This document shows positions 1-9,282 of a DNA stretch of 64,000 nucleotides, in pieces. Location of the stretch: positions 6,012,501 to 6,076,500 of the forward strand of contig NZ_CP108442.1 of NCBI RefSeq assembly GCF_041435355.1. Reading direction: 5' to 3'. A program made the position numbers and the translations under genes. This stretch comes from Streptomyces sp. NBC_01276 (GTDB taxonomy: Bacteria > Actinomycetota > Actinomycetes > Streptomycetales > Streptomycetaceae). Each line of letters starts with the position of its first letter. Positions within the stretch are counted from its first letter, which is position 1. The notes below the pieces were generated by a model. It ran no database searches. It worked only from the letters and a program-made list of their open reading frames with translations, and was not told where the DNA came from.

Positions 1-37
1 CGGACAGGGTCTTGACGTGGCCGTACCCCGCACCGCA

Positions 38-75
38 TCTTGAATGCCATTCAAGAACCTAGAACGTCATTCAAG
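38..75. promoter_or_regulatory. palindromic operator before the NCS1 permease
   Basis: Positions 38-56 form an inverted repeat, TCTTGAAT-GCC-ATTCAAGA, with 8-bp arms and a 3-bp centre. A third half-site, ATTCAAG, follows at 69-75. The start codon of the permease is at 113, so the site lies where a repressor would block transcription. No regulator gene is adjacent within the window; it may lie to the left of position 1. Confidence 0.5.
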
Positions 76-112
76 GTTCATGGCCGGCGTCAGCCAGAGT
101 CAGGGGTCCGTC

Positions 113-1516
113 ATGGCACAGCAGGAGACACAGGGGAGAGCCGACGTCGACGAGGTGTTCCGCGTCGAGACGCACGGCATCGACCCCATTCCCGACGCCG
201 AACGCCACGGCGGCGCCAAGGACCTCTTCTGGCTCTGGTTCGGCTCCAACCTCACCTTCACCTACGTGATCAACGGCGCCCTCGCCGTCGCCTTCGGGCT
301 CTCCTTCTGGCAGGCCACCGCCGTGGTCGTGCTCAGCGCCCTGTCCTTCTTCGCGATCAGCGCCGCCGGACTCAGCGGCATCCGCACCGGCACCGCCACG
401 CTCGTCATCTCCCGCGCCGCCTTCGGGACCCGCGGCAACTTTCCCGCCGGGGTCCTGAACTGGGTGGTGAGCATCGGCTACACCATCGTCAACACCGTCG
501 TCGGCACCCTGGCGCTGGAACTGCTCCTCGCCCAGACCGGCCTCGCCGACGGGAAGACGGCCCGCGCCCTCGCGCTCGCCGTCACCCTCGTACTCACCTT
601 CGCCGTCACCCTGTGGGGCCACGCCACCGTGCAGTTCGCCGAGCGCTGGGCGGCGTACGTGCTGGCCGCCGGCTTCGGCGCGCTGCTCGTCTTCGTCCTG
701 CCCGGCGCCGACACCTCCGCCGCCCCGGCCGCCGCACCCGGACTCTCCGGCTGGAGCCTGGCCTTCGTGGTGATGCTCGCCGGGCCGTTCTCGTACCTGC
801 CGATGCCCGCCGACTACACCCGCTACCTGCCCCGCACCACCTCGCTGAAGTCGATCACCTGGACCGGGGCCCTCGGCGGCATCGTCTCCTCCGTGGCCCT
901 CGGCGTCGCCGGGGTGGCCGCCGCGACCCAGACCGACATGACGGACGCCGTCGCCGGAGCCGAGGGCCTGCTGCCCGGGTGGTTCCGGCCGCTGTTCCTG
1001 TTCCTGGTCCTCGGCGGCTCCGTCACCAACTCGATCATCACCCTCTACTCCTCCGGCCTGAACCTCCAGGTCCTCGGCATCCCGTGGAGCCGCGCCCGCG
1101 CCCTCGGCATCAGCGGCGCCGTCACCGCCGCCGGCTCGCTCGCCGCGCTCTTCCTCGCCGACTTCACCACCTCGCTGCTCTCCTTCCTCTCCCTGCTGAT
1201 CATCGTGTTCGCCCCCTGGGGCGGGGTCTTCCTCGCCGACATGCTGATGCGCCGCTGCCACTACGACGCCGAAGCCCTGCACGCCGGGCGCCGGGGCGCC
1301 TACTGGTACCGCTCCGGCTACCACCCCGCCGGGATGACCGCCCTCCTCGCCGGTCTGGTCTTCGCCGCCCTGACCTGCGACTCCGAGCTGTGGACGGGAC
1401 CGCTCGTGGCCCCGCTCGGCGGAGCCGACCTGACCCTGTTCGGCTCGGTGGTCTCCGGGCTCGTCTACTGGGCCCTCGCCCGCCGCCGCCTTCCGGCGTA
1501 CGCCTCCGCGGCCTGA
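113..1516 (+). CDS. NCS1-family purine/cytosine/allantoin-type permease
   Basis: Membrane transporter of 467 residues, predicted to import a nucleobase, allantoin or hydantoin-like compound with a cation. The N-terminal region FWLWFGSNLTF followed by about 12 hydrophobic segments is typical of the cytosine/purine/thiamine/allantoin permease family, and the length fits. The start at 113 is chosen because the conserved protein begins near MAQQE; in-frame starts at 44 and 80 would overlap the upstream operator. The amidohydrolase begins 38 nt downstream on the same strand, so uptake and hydrolysis of a cyclic amide or related compound is a reasonable inference. Substrate cannot be read from the sequence. 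Confidence 0.88.
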   Translation: MAQQETQGRADVDEVFRVETHGIDPIPDAERHGGAKDLFWLWFGSNLTFTYVINGALAVAFGLSFWQATAVVVLSALSFFAISAAGLSGIRTGTATLVISRAAFGTRGNFPAGVLNWVVSIGYTIVNTVVGTLALELLLAQTGLADGKTARALALAVTLVLTFAVTLWGHATVQFAERWAAYVLAAGFGALLVFVLPGADTSAAPAAAPGLSGWSLAFVVMLAGPFSYLPMPADYTRYLPRTTSLKSITWTGALGGIVSSVALGVAGVAAATQTDMTDAVAGAEGLLPGWFRPLFLFLVLGGSVTNSIITLYSSGLNLQVLGIPWSRARALGISGAVTAAGSLAALFLADFTTSLLSFLSLLIIVFAPWGGVFLADMLMRRCHYDAEALHAGRRGAYWYRSGYHPAGMTALLAGLVFAALTCDSELWTGPLVAPLGGADLTLFGSVVSGLVYWALARRRLPAYASAA

Positions 1517-1554
1517 TCTCTCCCCCCCGTACGTCCACGCACCCTGGAGCACCC

Positions 1555-3210
1555 ATGTCCCGTCCCCTCCCCGCCGACCTGCTGCTGACCGGAGCCCGGA
1601 TCCACACCGTGGACCCGGACCTGCCCGAGGCCGAGGCCCTCGCCGTCCGCGACGGGGTGATCGTCTGGGTCGGCCCCGATGCCGGGGCGGATGCCTGGGC
1701 CGGGCCGGACACCGAGCGGATCGACGCGGGCGGCCGGCTGGTCCTGCCCGGGTTCGTCGACGCCCACAACCACGTCCGGCTCGGATCCGACGCGGACTGC
1801 GTCCAGCTCGCGGGGGTGCGCACCCTGGAGGGCATCCGGGAGCGGATACGGGCCTGGCGGGCGGAGCACCCCGACGCCGAGTGGATCGAGGCCGAGGCCT
1901 TCGACTACTCCGCGATCCCGGGCGGCCGGATGCCCACCGCCGCGGACCTGGACCCGGTCACCGGGGACGTCCCGGCGATCGTGCTCTCGTACGACGTCCA
2001 CACGGCCTGGCTGAACACCGCCGCCCTGCACCGGCTGGGCGTCACCCGGGACCGTACGGACCTGGCCTTCGGCACGGCCGCCGTGGACCCGGTGACCGGC
2101 GAACCCACCGGCTTCGTCAAGGACTTCGCCGTCAAGGGCCTGTCCCGGGACGGTCACCGGGCGCTGCGCGAACTGGGCGTGCCGTGGGCCTCGCCCGACC
2201 GGCAGTACGGACGCCTCGCCAGGAGCCTCGACGACGCCATCGGCTTCGGCATCACCACCGTCGTCGAACCGCAGAACTCCCTCGACGACCTCGAACTGTA
2301 CGAACGGGCCCGCGCCGAGGGCCGGCTGCGCTCGCGGATCGTCGCCGCCCTGTTCCACCCGCGCGGCACCGGCGACGCCGACCTGGACGAGTTCGCCGAA
2401 GCCGCCCGGCGGTTCGCCGGGGACCGGCTGCGGGTGGGCCCGCTCAAGCTGTACATCGACGACGTGGTGGAACCCCGTACGGCCGCGCTGCTGGAACCGT
2501 ACGCGGGCTGCGGCCACCACCGGGGCGAGACCTTCTACCCGGCCGAGGAGTTCGCGGAGCTGCTGGCGAAGCTGGACGCGCGGGGCTTCCAGTGCTTCGT
2601 CCACGCCACCGGCGACCGGGGCATCCGCACCGTCCTGGACGCCGTCGCGCACGCCCGCACCGTCAACGGCCCGCGCGACGCCCGCCACCAGGTGGTGCAC
2701 GTGGAGTGCCTGGACCCCGAGGACGTGCCGCGCTTCGCCGAGCTGGGCGTGGTCGCCTGCATGCAGCCGCGGCACTGCGCGCCCGAGATCGCGGGCCCCG
2801 GCCAGGACTGGGCCGAGAACGTGGGGGAGGAGCGCTGGCACAAGGCCTGGCCGATGCGGAGCCTGCACGAGGCCGGGGCGGTGCTCGCCTTCTCCAGCGA
2901 CTGGAACGTCGCCGAGATGGACCCGATGGTCGGCATCTACACGGCGGTCACCCGCCGCCCGCTGTCCGGCGGGGGCCCCGCGTGGCAGCCGGCGGAGACG
3001 GTGGACGTGGAGACGGCGGTGTACGGCTACACGATGGGCTCCGCCCACGCCAACTTCCTGGAGGCGGAACGCGGTTCCCTCACCGTCGGCAAGGCTGCGG
3101 ACTTCGTGGTGCTGTCCCGCGACATCCTGCGCGTCCCGGCGGACCGGATCCCGGGCACGGTGGCCGAAACGGTGGTGGTCGCGGGCGAAATCGTCCACCG
3201 GGCGGGCTGA
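1555..3210 (+). CDS. YtcJ-type amidohydrolase
   Basis: Metal-dependent hydrolase of 551 residues. The amidohydrolase metal site is visible: the HNH motif in VDAHNHVRLG near residue 68, a FVHATGDRG histidine, VVHVECL, and the late aspartate in FSSDWNVAE. Length and the order of motifs match the YtcJ/LAF3 branch of amidohydrolases (amidohydrolase 3 family). An SD (GGAG) precedes the ATG at 1555. The frame is open far upstream through the permease gene, but that part is antisense-like, Arg/Pro-rich noise and not a fusion. Linked with the NCS1 permease, it probably hydrolyses the imported amide, carbamate or ring compound; the substrate is unknown. Confidence 0.87.
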   Translation: MSRPLPADLLLTGARIHTVDPDLPEAEALAVRDGVIVWVGPDAGADAWAGPDTERIDAGGRLVLPGFVDAHNHVRLGSDADCVQLAGVRTLEGIRERIRAWRAEHPDAEWIEAEAFDYSAIPGGRMPTAADLDPVTGDVPAIVLSYDVHTAWLNTAALHRLGVTRDRTDLAFGTAAVDPVTGEPTGFVKDFAVKGLSRDGHRALRELGVPWASPDRQYGRLARSLDDAIGFGITTVVEPQNSLDDLELYERARAEGRLRSRIVAALFHPRGTGDADLDEFAEAARRFAGDRLRVGPLKLYIDDVVEPRTAALLEPYAGCGHHRGETFYPAEEFAELLAKLDARGFQCFVHATGDRGIRTVLDAVAHARTVNGPRDARHQVVHVECLDPEDVPRFAELGVVACMQPRHCAPEIAGPGQDWAENVGEERWHKAWPMRSLHEAGAVLAFSSDWNVAEMDPMVGIYTAVTRRPLSGGGPAWQPAETVDVETAVYGYTMGSAHANFLEAERGSLTVGKAADFVVLSRDILRVPADRIPGTVAETVVVAGEIVHRAG

Positions 3211-3399
3211 GCCACGGCGGCGGTTCTTCGGCTACGGGAGGCTCGGCGTCGGCGCGGACGGCGCGGGCGCGGAGTTCGAGGCCCCGCCGCGCGGAGCGGT
3301 CGCGGTGCCCGTGGGGGCCGGGCGGCCGGGCGGCCGGGCGGCCGTCCGGGAGGGCTTGCGCCTCCGGCCGCCGTCCGGGGCGCCACCGGGCGGGGGTGT
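3211..3399. other. convergent intergenic spacer
   Basis: The stretch separates the amidohydrolase from the convergent membrane protein gene. It is very G-rich on the + strand with short GGGCGGCC repeats near 3318-3345. I see no convincing gene or clean hairpin. Confidence 0.5.
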
Positions 3400-4518
3400 T
3401 CACCGTGCGGGGCCGGTTCCGCCGGAGGGGCGGGGGACGGGCGGGTCGGGATCGGGCAGGCCGCTGCCCACGGCCGCCCCCGGTCTGCCCCGGCGCGTGA
3501 CCGCGCAGGCCAGGGTGACCGCGGCGCCGGCCACGGCCCAGGCGGACAGCACGAGCATCGGCCCGCGGGCGCCGTTGCCGTGGAAGTAGGTGATGGAGCG
3601 GGCGGCGTACGTGCCGGCGCCCGGCGGCAGGGCCGGGCCGATCGCGCTCCAGAACGGCGGCAGCAGCGGGTACGGGTAGGCGCCCCCGGCGCTCGGGTTG
3701 CCGAGCACCACGACCAGCAGGATGGCCAGGCCGATGCCGATCACGCCCGCCAGCCCCTGGAAGGCCAGGGTGATGGCGCCGACCGCGAAGACCACCAGGG
3801 TGCCCAGGCCCCACAGCCCCATGAGCGAGCCGGGCAGCGCGTCCAGCACCGGGCCGGCGATGACCGCGCCGAGCAGCCCCGCGACGAGGGAGTACAGGAG
3901 GAGCGCGCCGAGCCGGATGACGGCGCGGTGGATGTTGGCGGGACGGGCCCCGGCGCTGATCGCGAGGATCGCCGCGCACAGGTAGCCGCCCACGCACCAG
4001 CCGATGACCAGGTAGAAGGAACTGAGCCCGCGGGCGTCGCCCCGGTAGGCGGGGGCCACGTCGACGACCCGGACGCTGCGCCCCTGGGCCTTCTCGACCG
4101 CGCCGACGACCTGCTCCAGGGCCTGGGAGAGCGAGGCCCCGGCGCCGCTCGCGACGATCAGCCGGTCGGTGGTGCCGGCCGGGTCGATGACCAGCGCGCC
4201 GTCGGCCTCCCGGTTCTCGACCTGGGTGACGGCGGCGACCTCGTTCTCGACCGCGCGGGGGTCGAGGGGTTTGCCGGGGAGTGCGGCGAGCCGCTGCGCC
4301 GACTCCTGGGCGACCCGCTCGACGGGGGCGGCCACCGCGATCGGGATCTCGTGGGGCTCGGGATGGTGGAAGGCCCCGATGTACGAGGTGACGAAGGCCA
4401 GCTGGAGGGCCAGTACGCCCAGGACCAGCAGGGCGGCCCGGACGGTCACGGCGTCCTTGACCTCGGCGAGGAAGCCGCCGGTCGGCTCGGCGGCGGGACT
4501 CTCGGTGGGCTGGGTCAT
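3400..4518 (-). CDS. YhgE/Pip-like (DUF3533-type) membrane protein
   Basis: A 372-residue integral membrane protein. One transmembrane helix lies at about residues 27-48 (VRAALLVLGVLALQLAFV). An extracytoplasmic domain of about 150 residues follows, then five or six helices, the topology of the YhgE/Pip and DUF3533 proteins related to ABC-2 permeases. The start at 4518 is supported by a GAGGG Shine-Dalgarno 4-5 nt upstream; an upstream in-frame start at 4584 would run into the SOS-like region of dnaE2. No ATPase gene is adjacent. Function is unknown; relatives are implicated in export or cell-envelope processes. It is divergent from dnaE2 with a 144-bp spacer. Confidence 0.7.
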   Translation of the reverse strand: MTQPTESPAAEPTGGFLAEVKDAVTVRAALLVLGVLALQLAFVTSYIGAFHHPEPHEIPIAVAAPVERVAQESAQRLAALPGKPLDPRAVENEVAAVTQVENREADGALVIDPAGTTDRLIVASGAGASLSQALEQVVGAVEKAQGRSVRVVDVAPAYRGDARGLSSFYLVIGWCVGGYLCAAILAISAGARPANIHRAVIRLGALLLYSLVAGLLGAVIAGPVLDALPGSLMGLWGLGTLVVFAVGAITLAFQGLAGVIGIGLAILLVVVLGNPSAGGAYPYPLLPPFWSAIGPALPPGAGTYAARSITYFHGNGARGPMLVLSAWAVAGAAVTLACAVTRRGRPGAAVGSGLPDPDPPVPRPSGGTGPAR

Positions 4519-4576
4519 GTCCCTCACGCTCGACGCGACGGGGGCCGGGCGCAGCAGGGGAGGACCGAATGGATGA

Positions 4577-4592
4577 TCGAACAACTGTTTCG
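4577..4592. promoter_or_regulatory. SOS (LexA) box-like site upstream of dnaE2
   Basis: TCGAAC-AACT-GTTTCG resembles the actinobacterial LexA operator TCGAAC-N4-GTTCGA. The left half is perfect and the right half matches GTT only, unless one extra T is allowed. It lies 71-86 nt before the dnaE2 start, in the spacer shared with the divergent membrane protein gene. LexA control of dnaE2 is established in mycobacteria. Confidence 0.5.
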
Positions 4593-4662
4593 CACGGATA
4601 TTCGAATTGCTCTATGGTGGAGCCGGGGGAGGTGTTGATTCGAGCGAAGCAGGAGGCCGCGG

Positions 4663-7600
4663 GTGCCTGGTTTTACGCATCTGCACACCGTTTCGGGGTT
4701 CTCCACGCGGTACGGGGCTTCGCACCCGGAGCGGCTGGCGGAGCGCGCCGTCGAGCGGGGCATGGACGCCCTCGCCCTGACCGACCGCGACACCCTCGCG
4801 GGCGCGGTGCGGTTCGCGAAGGCGGCCGCGAAGGCCGGGATCCGGCCCCTGTTCGGGGTGGACCTGGCCGTGTCCCCCGCTGAGCCGGCCGCCGGATCCC
4901 GGGCCGGGACCCCCGCGGGCGGGGCCGGTGAGGCCTCGTACCGCAGGCGGGTCCCCGTCAAGGGCGGGGCCTTCGTCGACGAGTCCGCCCCGCGAGCCCT
5001 CTTCCTGGCCCGCGACGGCGCCGCCGGATGGGCGCAGCTGTGCCGGATGGTCACCGCCGCCCACGCCGCGGACCCGGCCGGGCGGGGGGAGGCCGCGGAG
5101 TCCGCCGGGGCGGGCTCCGCACCGGGCGGCCCCGGGCCGCAGCCGGTGGTGCCCCGGGAGGCACTGTCCGGCGACGGGGTGTTCGTGCTGCTCGGGCCCG
5201 GTTCCGAGGTGGGCCGGGCGCTCGCCGCCGGGCGCCCCGACCGGGCGGCCCGGCTGCTCGCGCCCTGGCGGGAGGTCTACGGGGACGCCCTGCGCCTGGA
5301 GGCCGTCCACCACGGCCGCACCGGTACCGGCCCCGGCTCGCTGCGGCTGGCCGCCCGTACCGTCGGCTTCGCCGCCGAGCAGGGCGTCCCGGCCGTGCTC
5401 ACCAACGCCGTCCGCTACGCCGACCCGGGCCAGGGCCCCGTCGCCGACGTCCTCGACGCCGCCCGCCGCCTGGTCCCCGTCGACCCCCGGGGCCCCCTCG
5501 ACGGCGGCGAACGCTGGCTCAAGGACCCCGGCCGCATGGCGGAGGCCGCCGACCGGATCGCCGAGGCCGCCGGCCTGCGCCCCGCCGACGCCCGCCGCCT
5601 GCTCGCGCGGACCCGGGAGACCGCCGAGGCCTGCTCCGTCGACCCCGAGGACGACCTCGGCATCGGCTCCGTGCACTTCCCCGAGGCCCGCCTCGTCGGC
5701 GCCGCCCGCCGTACCGCCCAGCGGGTGCTCACCTCCCGGGCGTCGGCGGGCCTGGTGCTGCGCGGCCACGCCGACGACCCCGCGTACTGGGAGCGGATGC
5801 ACGAGGAACTCGACGTCATCGCCCACCACGGCTACGCCTCGTACTTCCTGACGGTCGCCCAGGTCGTCGACGACGTACGGGAGATGGGCATCCGGGTGGC
5901 CGCCCGGGGCTCCGGCGCCGGCTCCCTCGTCAACCACCTCCTCGGCATCGCGCACGCCGACCCCCTCGCGCACGGACTGCTGATGGAGCGCTTCCTGTCC
6001 AAGCGCCGCCGCGTCCTGCCCGACATCGACATCGACGTGGAGTCCGCCCGCCGGCTGGAGGTGTACCGCCGGATCATCGCCCGCTTCGGCGCCGAACGCG
6101 TCGCCACCGTCGCCATGCCCGAGACCTACCGGGTCCGCCACGCCGTCCGCGACGTCGGCGCCGCCCTGTCCATGGACCCGGCCACCGTCGACCGCCTCGC
6201 CAAGGCCTTCCCGCACATCCGCGCCCGCGACGCCCGTGCCGCCCTGGAGGAACTGCCCGAACTGCGCGACGTACGGGACGGGACGAGCGGCGGGCCGTAC
6301 GAGCGGCTGTGGGACCTCGTCGAGGCCCTGGACGCGCTGCCGCGCGGCACCGCCATGCACCCGTGCGGGGTCCTGCTCTCCGACGCCACCCTGCTCGCCC
6401 GCACCCCGGTGGTCCCCACCAGCGGCGAGGGCTTCCCCATGTCCCAGTTCGACAAGGAGGACGTGGAGGACCTCGGGCTGCTCAAACTCGACGTCCTGGG
6501 CGTGCGGATGCAGTCCGCGATGGCCCACGCCGTCGCGGAGCTGCGGCGGGCCACGGGACGCGAACTCGACCTGGACGACCCGGCGCAGGTGCCGCCGGGA
6601 GACGGGCCGACGTACGAACTGATCCGCTCCGCCGAGACGCTGGGCTGCTTCCAGATCGAGTCCCCGGGCCAGCGCGACCTGGTGGGCCGGCTCCAGCCGA
6701 CGGCCTTCCACGACCTGGTCGTCGACATCTCCCTCTTCCGTCCGGGCCCGGTGGCCGCCGACATGGTGCGCCCCTTCATCGAGGCCCGGCACGGGCGGGC
6801 CCCGGTCCGCTTCCCGCACCCCGACCTCGCCGACGCACTGCGCGAGACCTACGGGGTCGTCGTCTTCCACGAGCAGATCATCGAGATCGTGCACGTCATG
6901 ACCGGCTGCGGACGGGACGAGGCCGACCGGGTCCGGCGCGGGCTCTCCGACCCGGACTCCCAGGGCCGGATCAAGGCCTGGTTCGCGGCGACCGCGGCCG
7001 CGCGGGGCTACGCGGCGGAGGTGATCGCCCGTACCTGGGAGATCGTCGAGGCCTTCGGCAGCTACGGCTTCTGCAAGGCGCACGCCGTGGCCTTCGCCGT
7101 GCCGACGTACCAGTCGGCCTGGCTCAAGGCCCACCACCCGGCGGCCTTCTACGCCGGACTCCTCACCCACGACCCCGGGATGTACCCCAAGCGGCTGCTG
7201 CTGGCCGACGCGCGGCGCCGGGGCGTTCCGGTGCTGCCGCTGGACGTGAACCACTCGGCGACCACCCACCGCATCGAACTGGTGTCCGGTGAACCGGAGC
7301 GGTGGGGCCTGCGGCTCGCCCTCTCCGACGTCCACGGCATCAGCGAGGCCGAAGCCCTGCGCATCGAGGCCGGCCGGCCCTACGCCTCGCTGCGCGACTT
7401 CTGGGACCGGGCGCACCCCGGCCGCCCCGTCGCCGAACGCCTCGCCCAGGTCGGCGCGCTGGACGCCTTCGGCGCCAACCGCCGCGACCTGCTGCTGCAC
7501 CTGGCGGAACTCCACGGCACCCAGCGCGCCGCCGGGGCCAGGGGCTCCACCCAACTGCCGCTGGGCGGAGGCCGCTCCACCGCCCCCGTCGGACTGCCCG

Positions 7601-8205
7601 ACCTCACCGAAGCCGAACGGCTCAGCGCCGAACTCGGCGTCCTCGGCATGGACGCCTCCCGCCACCTCATGGGGGACCACCACGCCTTCCTCGCCGAACT
7701 GGGCGTCGTCCCGGCCCGCCGCCTGCGGGACACCGCGCACGGCCGGACCGTCCTGGTCGCCGGCGCCAAGGCCGCCACCCAGACCCCGCCGATCCGCTCC
7801 GGGAAACGGGTCGTCTTCACCACCCTCGACGACGGCACCGGCCTCGTCGACCTCGCCTTCTTCGACGACAGCCAGGAAGCCTGCGCCCACACCGTCTTCC
7901 ACTCCTTCCTGCTCCTGGTCCGGGGCGTCGTGCAGCGGCGCGGACCGCAGAGCCTGAGCGTCGTCGGAGCGGCCGCCTGGGACCTCGCCGAACTGGCGGA
8001 ACTGCGCGCCCGCGAAGGCCTCGGAGCCGTCACGGCCCGCCTGGCCGCCCCCCTGCCCACGCCGACGGCCACCCCCGGCAACGGCCGCCGCATCCACCTC
8101 CCGACCGGCTACGAGATGAACCCGTGGGCCGACCTCCAGCCGCCCGGGGACCGCGCCGCCACCGGCCGCAAGCTGTGGCACTCCAGCCCCGGGAGCGCGG
8201 GATGA
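4663..8205 (+). CDS. dnaE2: DNA polymerase III alpha-type error-prone polymerase DnaE2
   Basis: C-family DNA polymerase of 1180 residues. It begins with a PHP domain (HLH at residues 6-8, GMDALALTD near 34-42). The RGSGAGSL nucleotide-binding motif and the catalytic PDIDID motif (about 453-458) follow, with a further catalytic aspartate in LLKLDVLG (about 610). A helix-hairpin-helix region and an OB-fold lie in the C-terminal third. A QLPLGG segment near 964 looks like a beta-clamp binding motif. The GTG at 4663 has a perfect AGGAGG 6 nt upstream. The Y-family gene overlaps the stop codon (ATGA), so the two are translated together. By family and context it should make mutagenic translesion patches after DNA damage; replication DnaE1 would be elsewhere. 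The PHP metal-site TDH is TDR here, so PHP nuclease activity is doubtful. Confidence 0.92.
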   Translation: MPGFTHLHTVSGFSTRYGASHPERLAERAVERGMDALALTDRDTLAGAVRFAKAAAKAGIRPLFGVDLAVSPAEPAAGSRAGTPAGGAGEASYRRRVPVKGGAFVDESAPRALFLARDGAAGWAQLCRMVTAAHAADPAGRGEAAESAGAGSAPGGPGPQPVVPREALSGDGVFVLLGPGSEVGRALAAGRPDRAARLLAPWREVYGDALRLEAVHHGRTGTGPGSLRLAARTVGFAAEQGVPAVLTNAVRYADPGQGPVADVLDAARRLVPVDPRGPLDGGERWLKDPGRMAEAADRIAEAAGLRPADARRLLARTRETAEACSVDPEDDLGIGSVHFPEARLVGAARRTAQRVLTSRASAGLVLRGHADDPAYWERMHEELDVIAHHGYASYFLTVAQVVDDVREMGIRVAARGSGAGSLVNHLLGIAHADPLAHGLLMERFLSKRRRVLPDIDIDVESARRLEVYRRIIARFGAERVATVAMPETYRVRHAVRDVGAALSMDPATVDRLAKAFPHIRARDARAALEELPELRDVRDGTSGGPYERLWDLVEALDALPRGTAMHPCGVLLSDATLLARTPVVPTSGEGFPMSQFDKEDVEDLGLLKLDVLGVRMQSAMAHAVAELRRATGRELDLDDPAQVPPGDGPTYELIRSAETLGCFQIESPGQRDLVGRLQPTAFHDLVVDISLFRPGPVAADMVRPFIEARHGRAPVRFPHPDLADALRETYGVVVFHEQIIEIVHVMTGCGRDEADRVRRGLSDPDSQGRIKAWFAATAAARGYAAEVIARTWEIVEAFGSYGFCKAHAVAFAVPTYQSAWLKAHHPAAFYAGLLTHDPGMYPKRLLLADARRRGVPVLPLDVNHSATTHRIELVSGEPERWGLRLALSDVHGISEAEALRIEAGRPYASLRDFWDRAHPGRPVAERLAQVGALDAFGANRRDLLLHLAELHGTQRAAGARGSTQLPLGGGRSTAPVGLPDLTEAERLSAELGVLGMDASRHLMGDHHAFLAELGVVPARRLRDTAHGRTVLVAGAKAATQTPPIRSGKRVVFTTLDDGTGLVDLAFFDDSQEACAHTVFHSFLLLVRGVVQRRGPQSLSVVGAAAWDLAELAELRAREGLGAVTARLAAPLPTPTATPGNGRRIHLPTGYEMNPWADLQPPGDRAATGRKLWHSSPGSAG

Positions 8206-9227
8206 ACCGCCCCCGCTCCGGAGCGGGCGTCCTGCACGTGCGCTGCGCCCCCACCCTGACCCCCGAGGGCTACCGCGAGGTCCTCGACCTGCTGCGCGAG
8301 TTCTCCCCGGTCGTCCAGGCCCTGCCGCCCCGGGCGGCCCTCGTCCAGGTGCGGGGCGCCCAGCGGTACTTCGGCGCCGACCCCGCCCGCATCGCCGAGG
8401 TCGTCCGGCTGCGCGCGGTGGCCCGGCTCGGCACGGACGTCCGGATCGGCGTCGCGGGCACCTGGGCCGTGGCGGCCATGGCCTCCGCGCGGATCCCGGA
8501 ACCCGGCGGCGGCACCCTGACCGTCCCCGACGACCCGGCGGCGGTGGCCGGCTTCCTCGCCCCGCTCCCCGTGGACGCGCTGTACGGGCTCGGCCCCCGC
8601 CAGGCCGAAGCCCTGCGCGGCTACGGGCTGCACACCGTCGGGGCGCTCACCCGGGTCCCGCCCGGAGTCCTCGAACGGATCCTCGGCAAACGGTCCGGAC
8701 GGCTCGTCGCCGACCGTGCCCGCGGCATCGACCCGCGCCCGGTCACCCCGCGCGACCTGCCCCCCTCGGCCGCCGTCCGCACCGGCTTCACCCGCCAGGA
8801 ACTGGACGGCCCGCACGCCCGCGCCGCCCTCCTCGCCCTCGTCGTACGGCTCGGCGCCGCCCTGCGCGGACGCCGCCAGGCCGCCCGCTCCCTGTCCCTG
8901 ACCCTCCAGTTCGCGGGCGGCACCCGCTGGGAGAAGTCCCGGCGGCTGCCCGAACCCTCCGCCCACGACGAGGACCTGCGCACCCTCGCGTACCGGCTGA
9001 TGGACGCGGCCGGTCTGCAACGGGCCCGGCTCACCGGCATGGTGCTCCGCGCCGAGGACCTCACCGCAGCCGCGGGCACCGCCCGCCAGCTCTCCCTGGA
9101 CCCCGCCCGCGAATCCCGCCTCACGGCCGAAGCCGCCATCGACCGCGCCAACGCCCGCTTCGGCCCGGGGACGGTCCGCCCCGCCGCGACCTTCCTTCTG
9201 GGGGCGGCTTCGCCTCCGGGGCGCTGA
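8202..9227 (+). CDS. short ImuB-like Y-family polymerase protein, probably catalytically inactive
   Basis: A 341-residue protein with the fingers/thumb and little-finger parts of Y-family polymerases (VDALYGLGPRQAEALRGYG, then LVVRLGAALRGRRQAARSL). The two acidic catalytic motifs are not recognisable: the usual start with an Asp-x-Asp-type motif reads VLHVRCAPTL, and the SIDEAFLD motif reads ALVQVRGAQRYFG. Such loss is characteristic of ImuB, which acts as an adaptor for DnaE2 and the sliding clamp. QLSLDP near residues 310-320 fits a clamp-binding peptide. It overlaps dnaE2 by 4 nt. It lacks the long C-terminal extension of mycobacterial ImuB, and no imuA-like gene is adjacent. S. coelicolor annotation calls the equivalent a DinP homologue (from memory). 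Confidence 0.85.
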   Translation: MNRPRSGAGVLHVRCAPTLTPEGYREVLDLLREFSPVVQALPPRAALVQVRGAQRYFGADPARIAEVVRLRAVARLGTDVRIGVAGTWAVAAMASARIPEPGGGTLTVPDDPAAVAGFLAPLPVDALYGLGPRQAEALRGYGLHTVGALTRVPPGVLERILGKRSGRLVADRARGIDPRPVTPRDLPPSAAVRTGFTRQELDGPHARAALLALVVRLGAALRGRRQAARSLSLTLQFAGGTRWEKSRRLPEPSAHDEDLRTLAYRLMDAAGLQRARLTGMVLRAEDLTAAAGTARQLSLDPARESRLTAEAAIDRANARFGPGTVRPAATFLLGAASPPGR

Positions 9228-9282
9228 ATCCCGGCTCACGAGGTCGCCCCGAAGTTCCGCACGGGCAGCGGGCGCGGCCCGG

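Noticed and set aside
40..1554. An open frame from 40 through the permease into the amidohydrolase, which would give a 1056-residue fusion protein.
   Set aside because: The first 505 codons are an Arg/Pro/His-rich shadow of the permease gene in another frame. The conserved amidohydrolase starts at 1555 with its own SD.
4612..8181. A 1189-codon open frame on the minus strand opposite dnaE2.
   Set aside because: It is a GC-skew shadow of the polymerase. Its translation is Gly/Val/Asp-rich with no domain.
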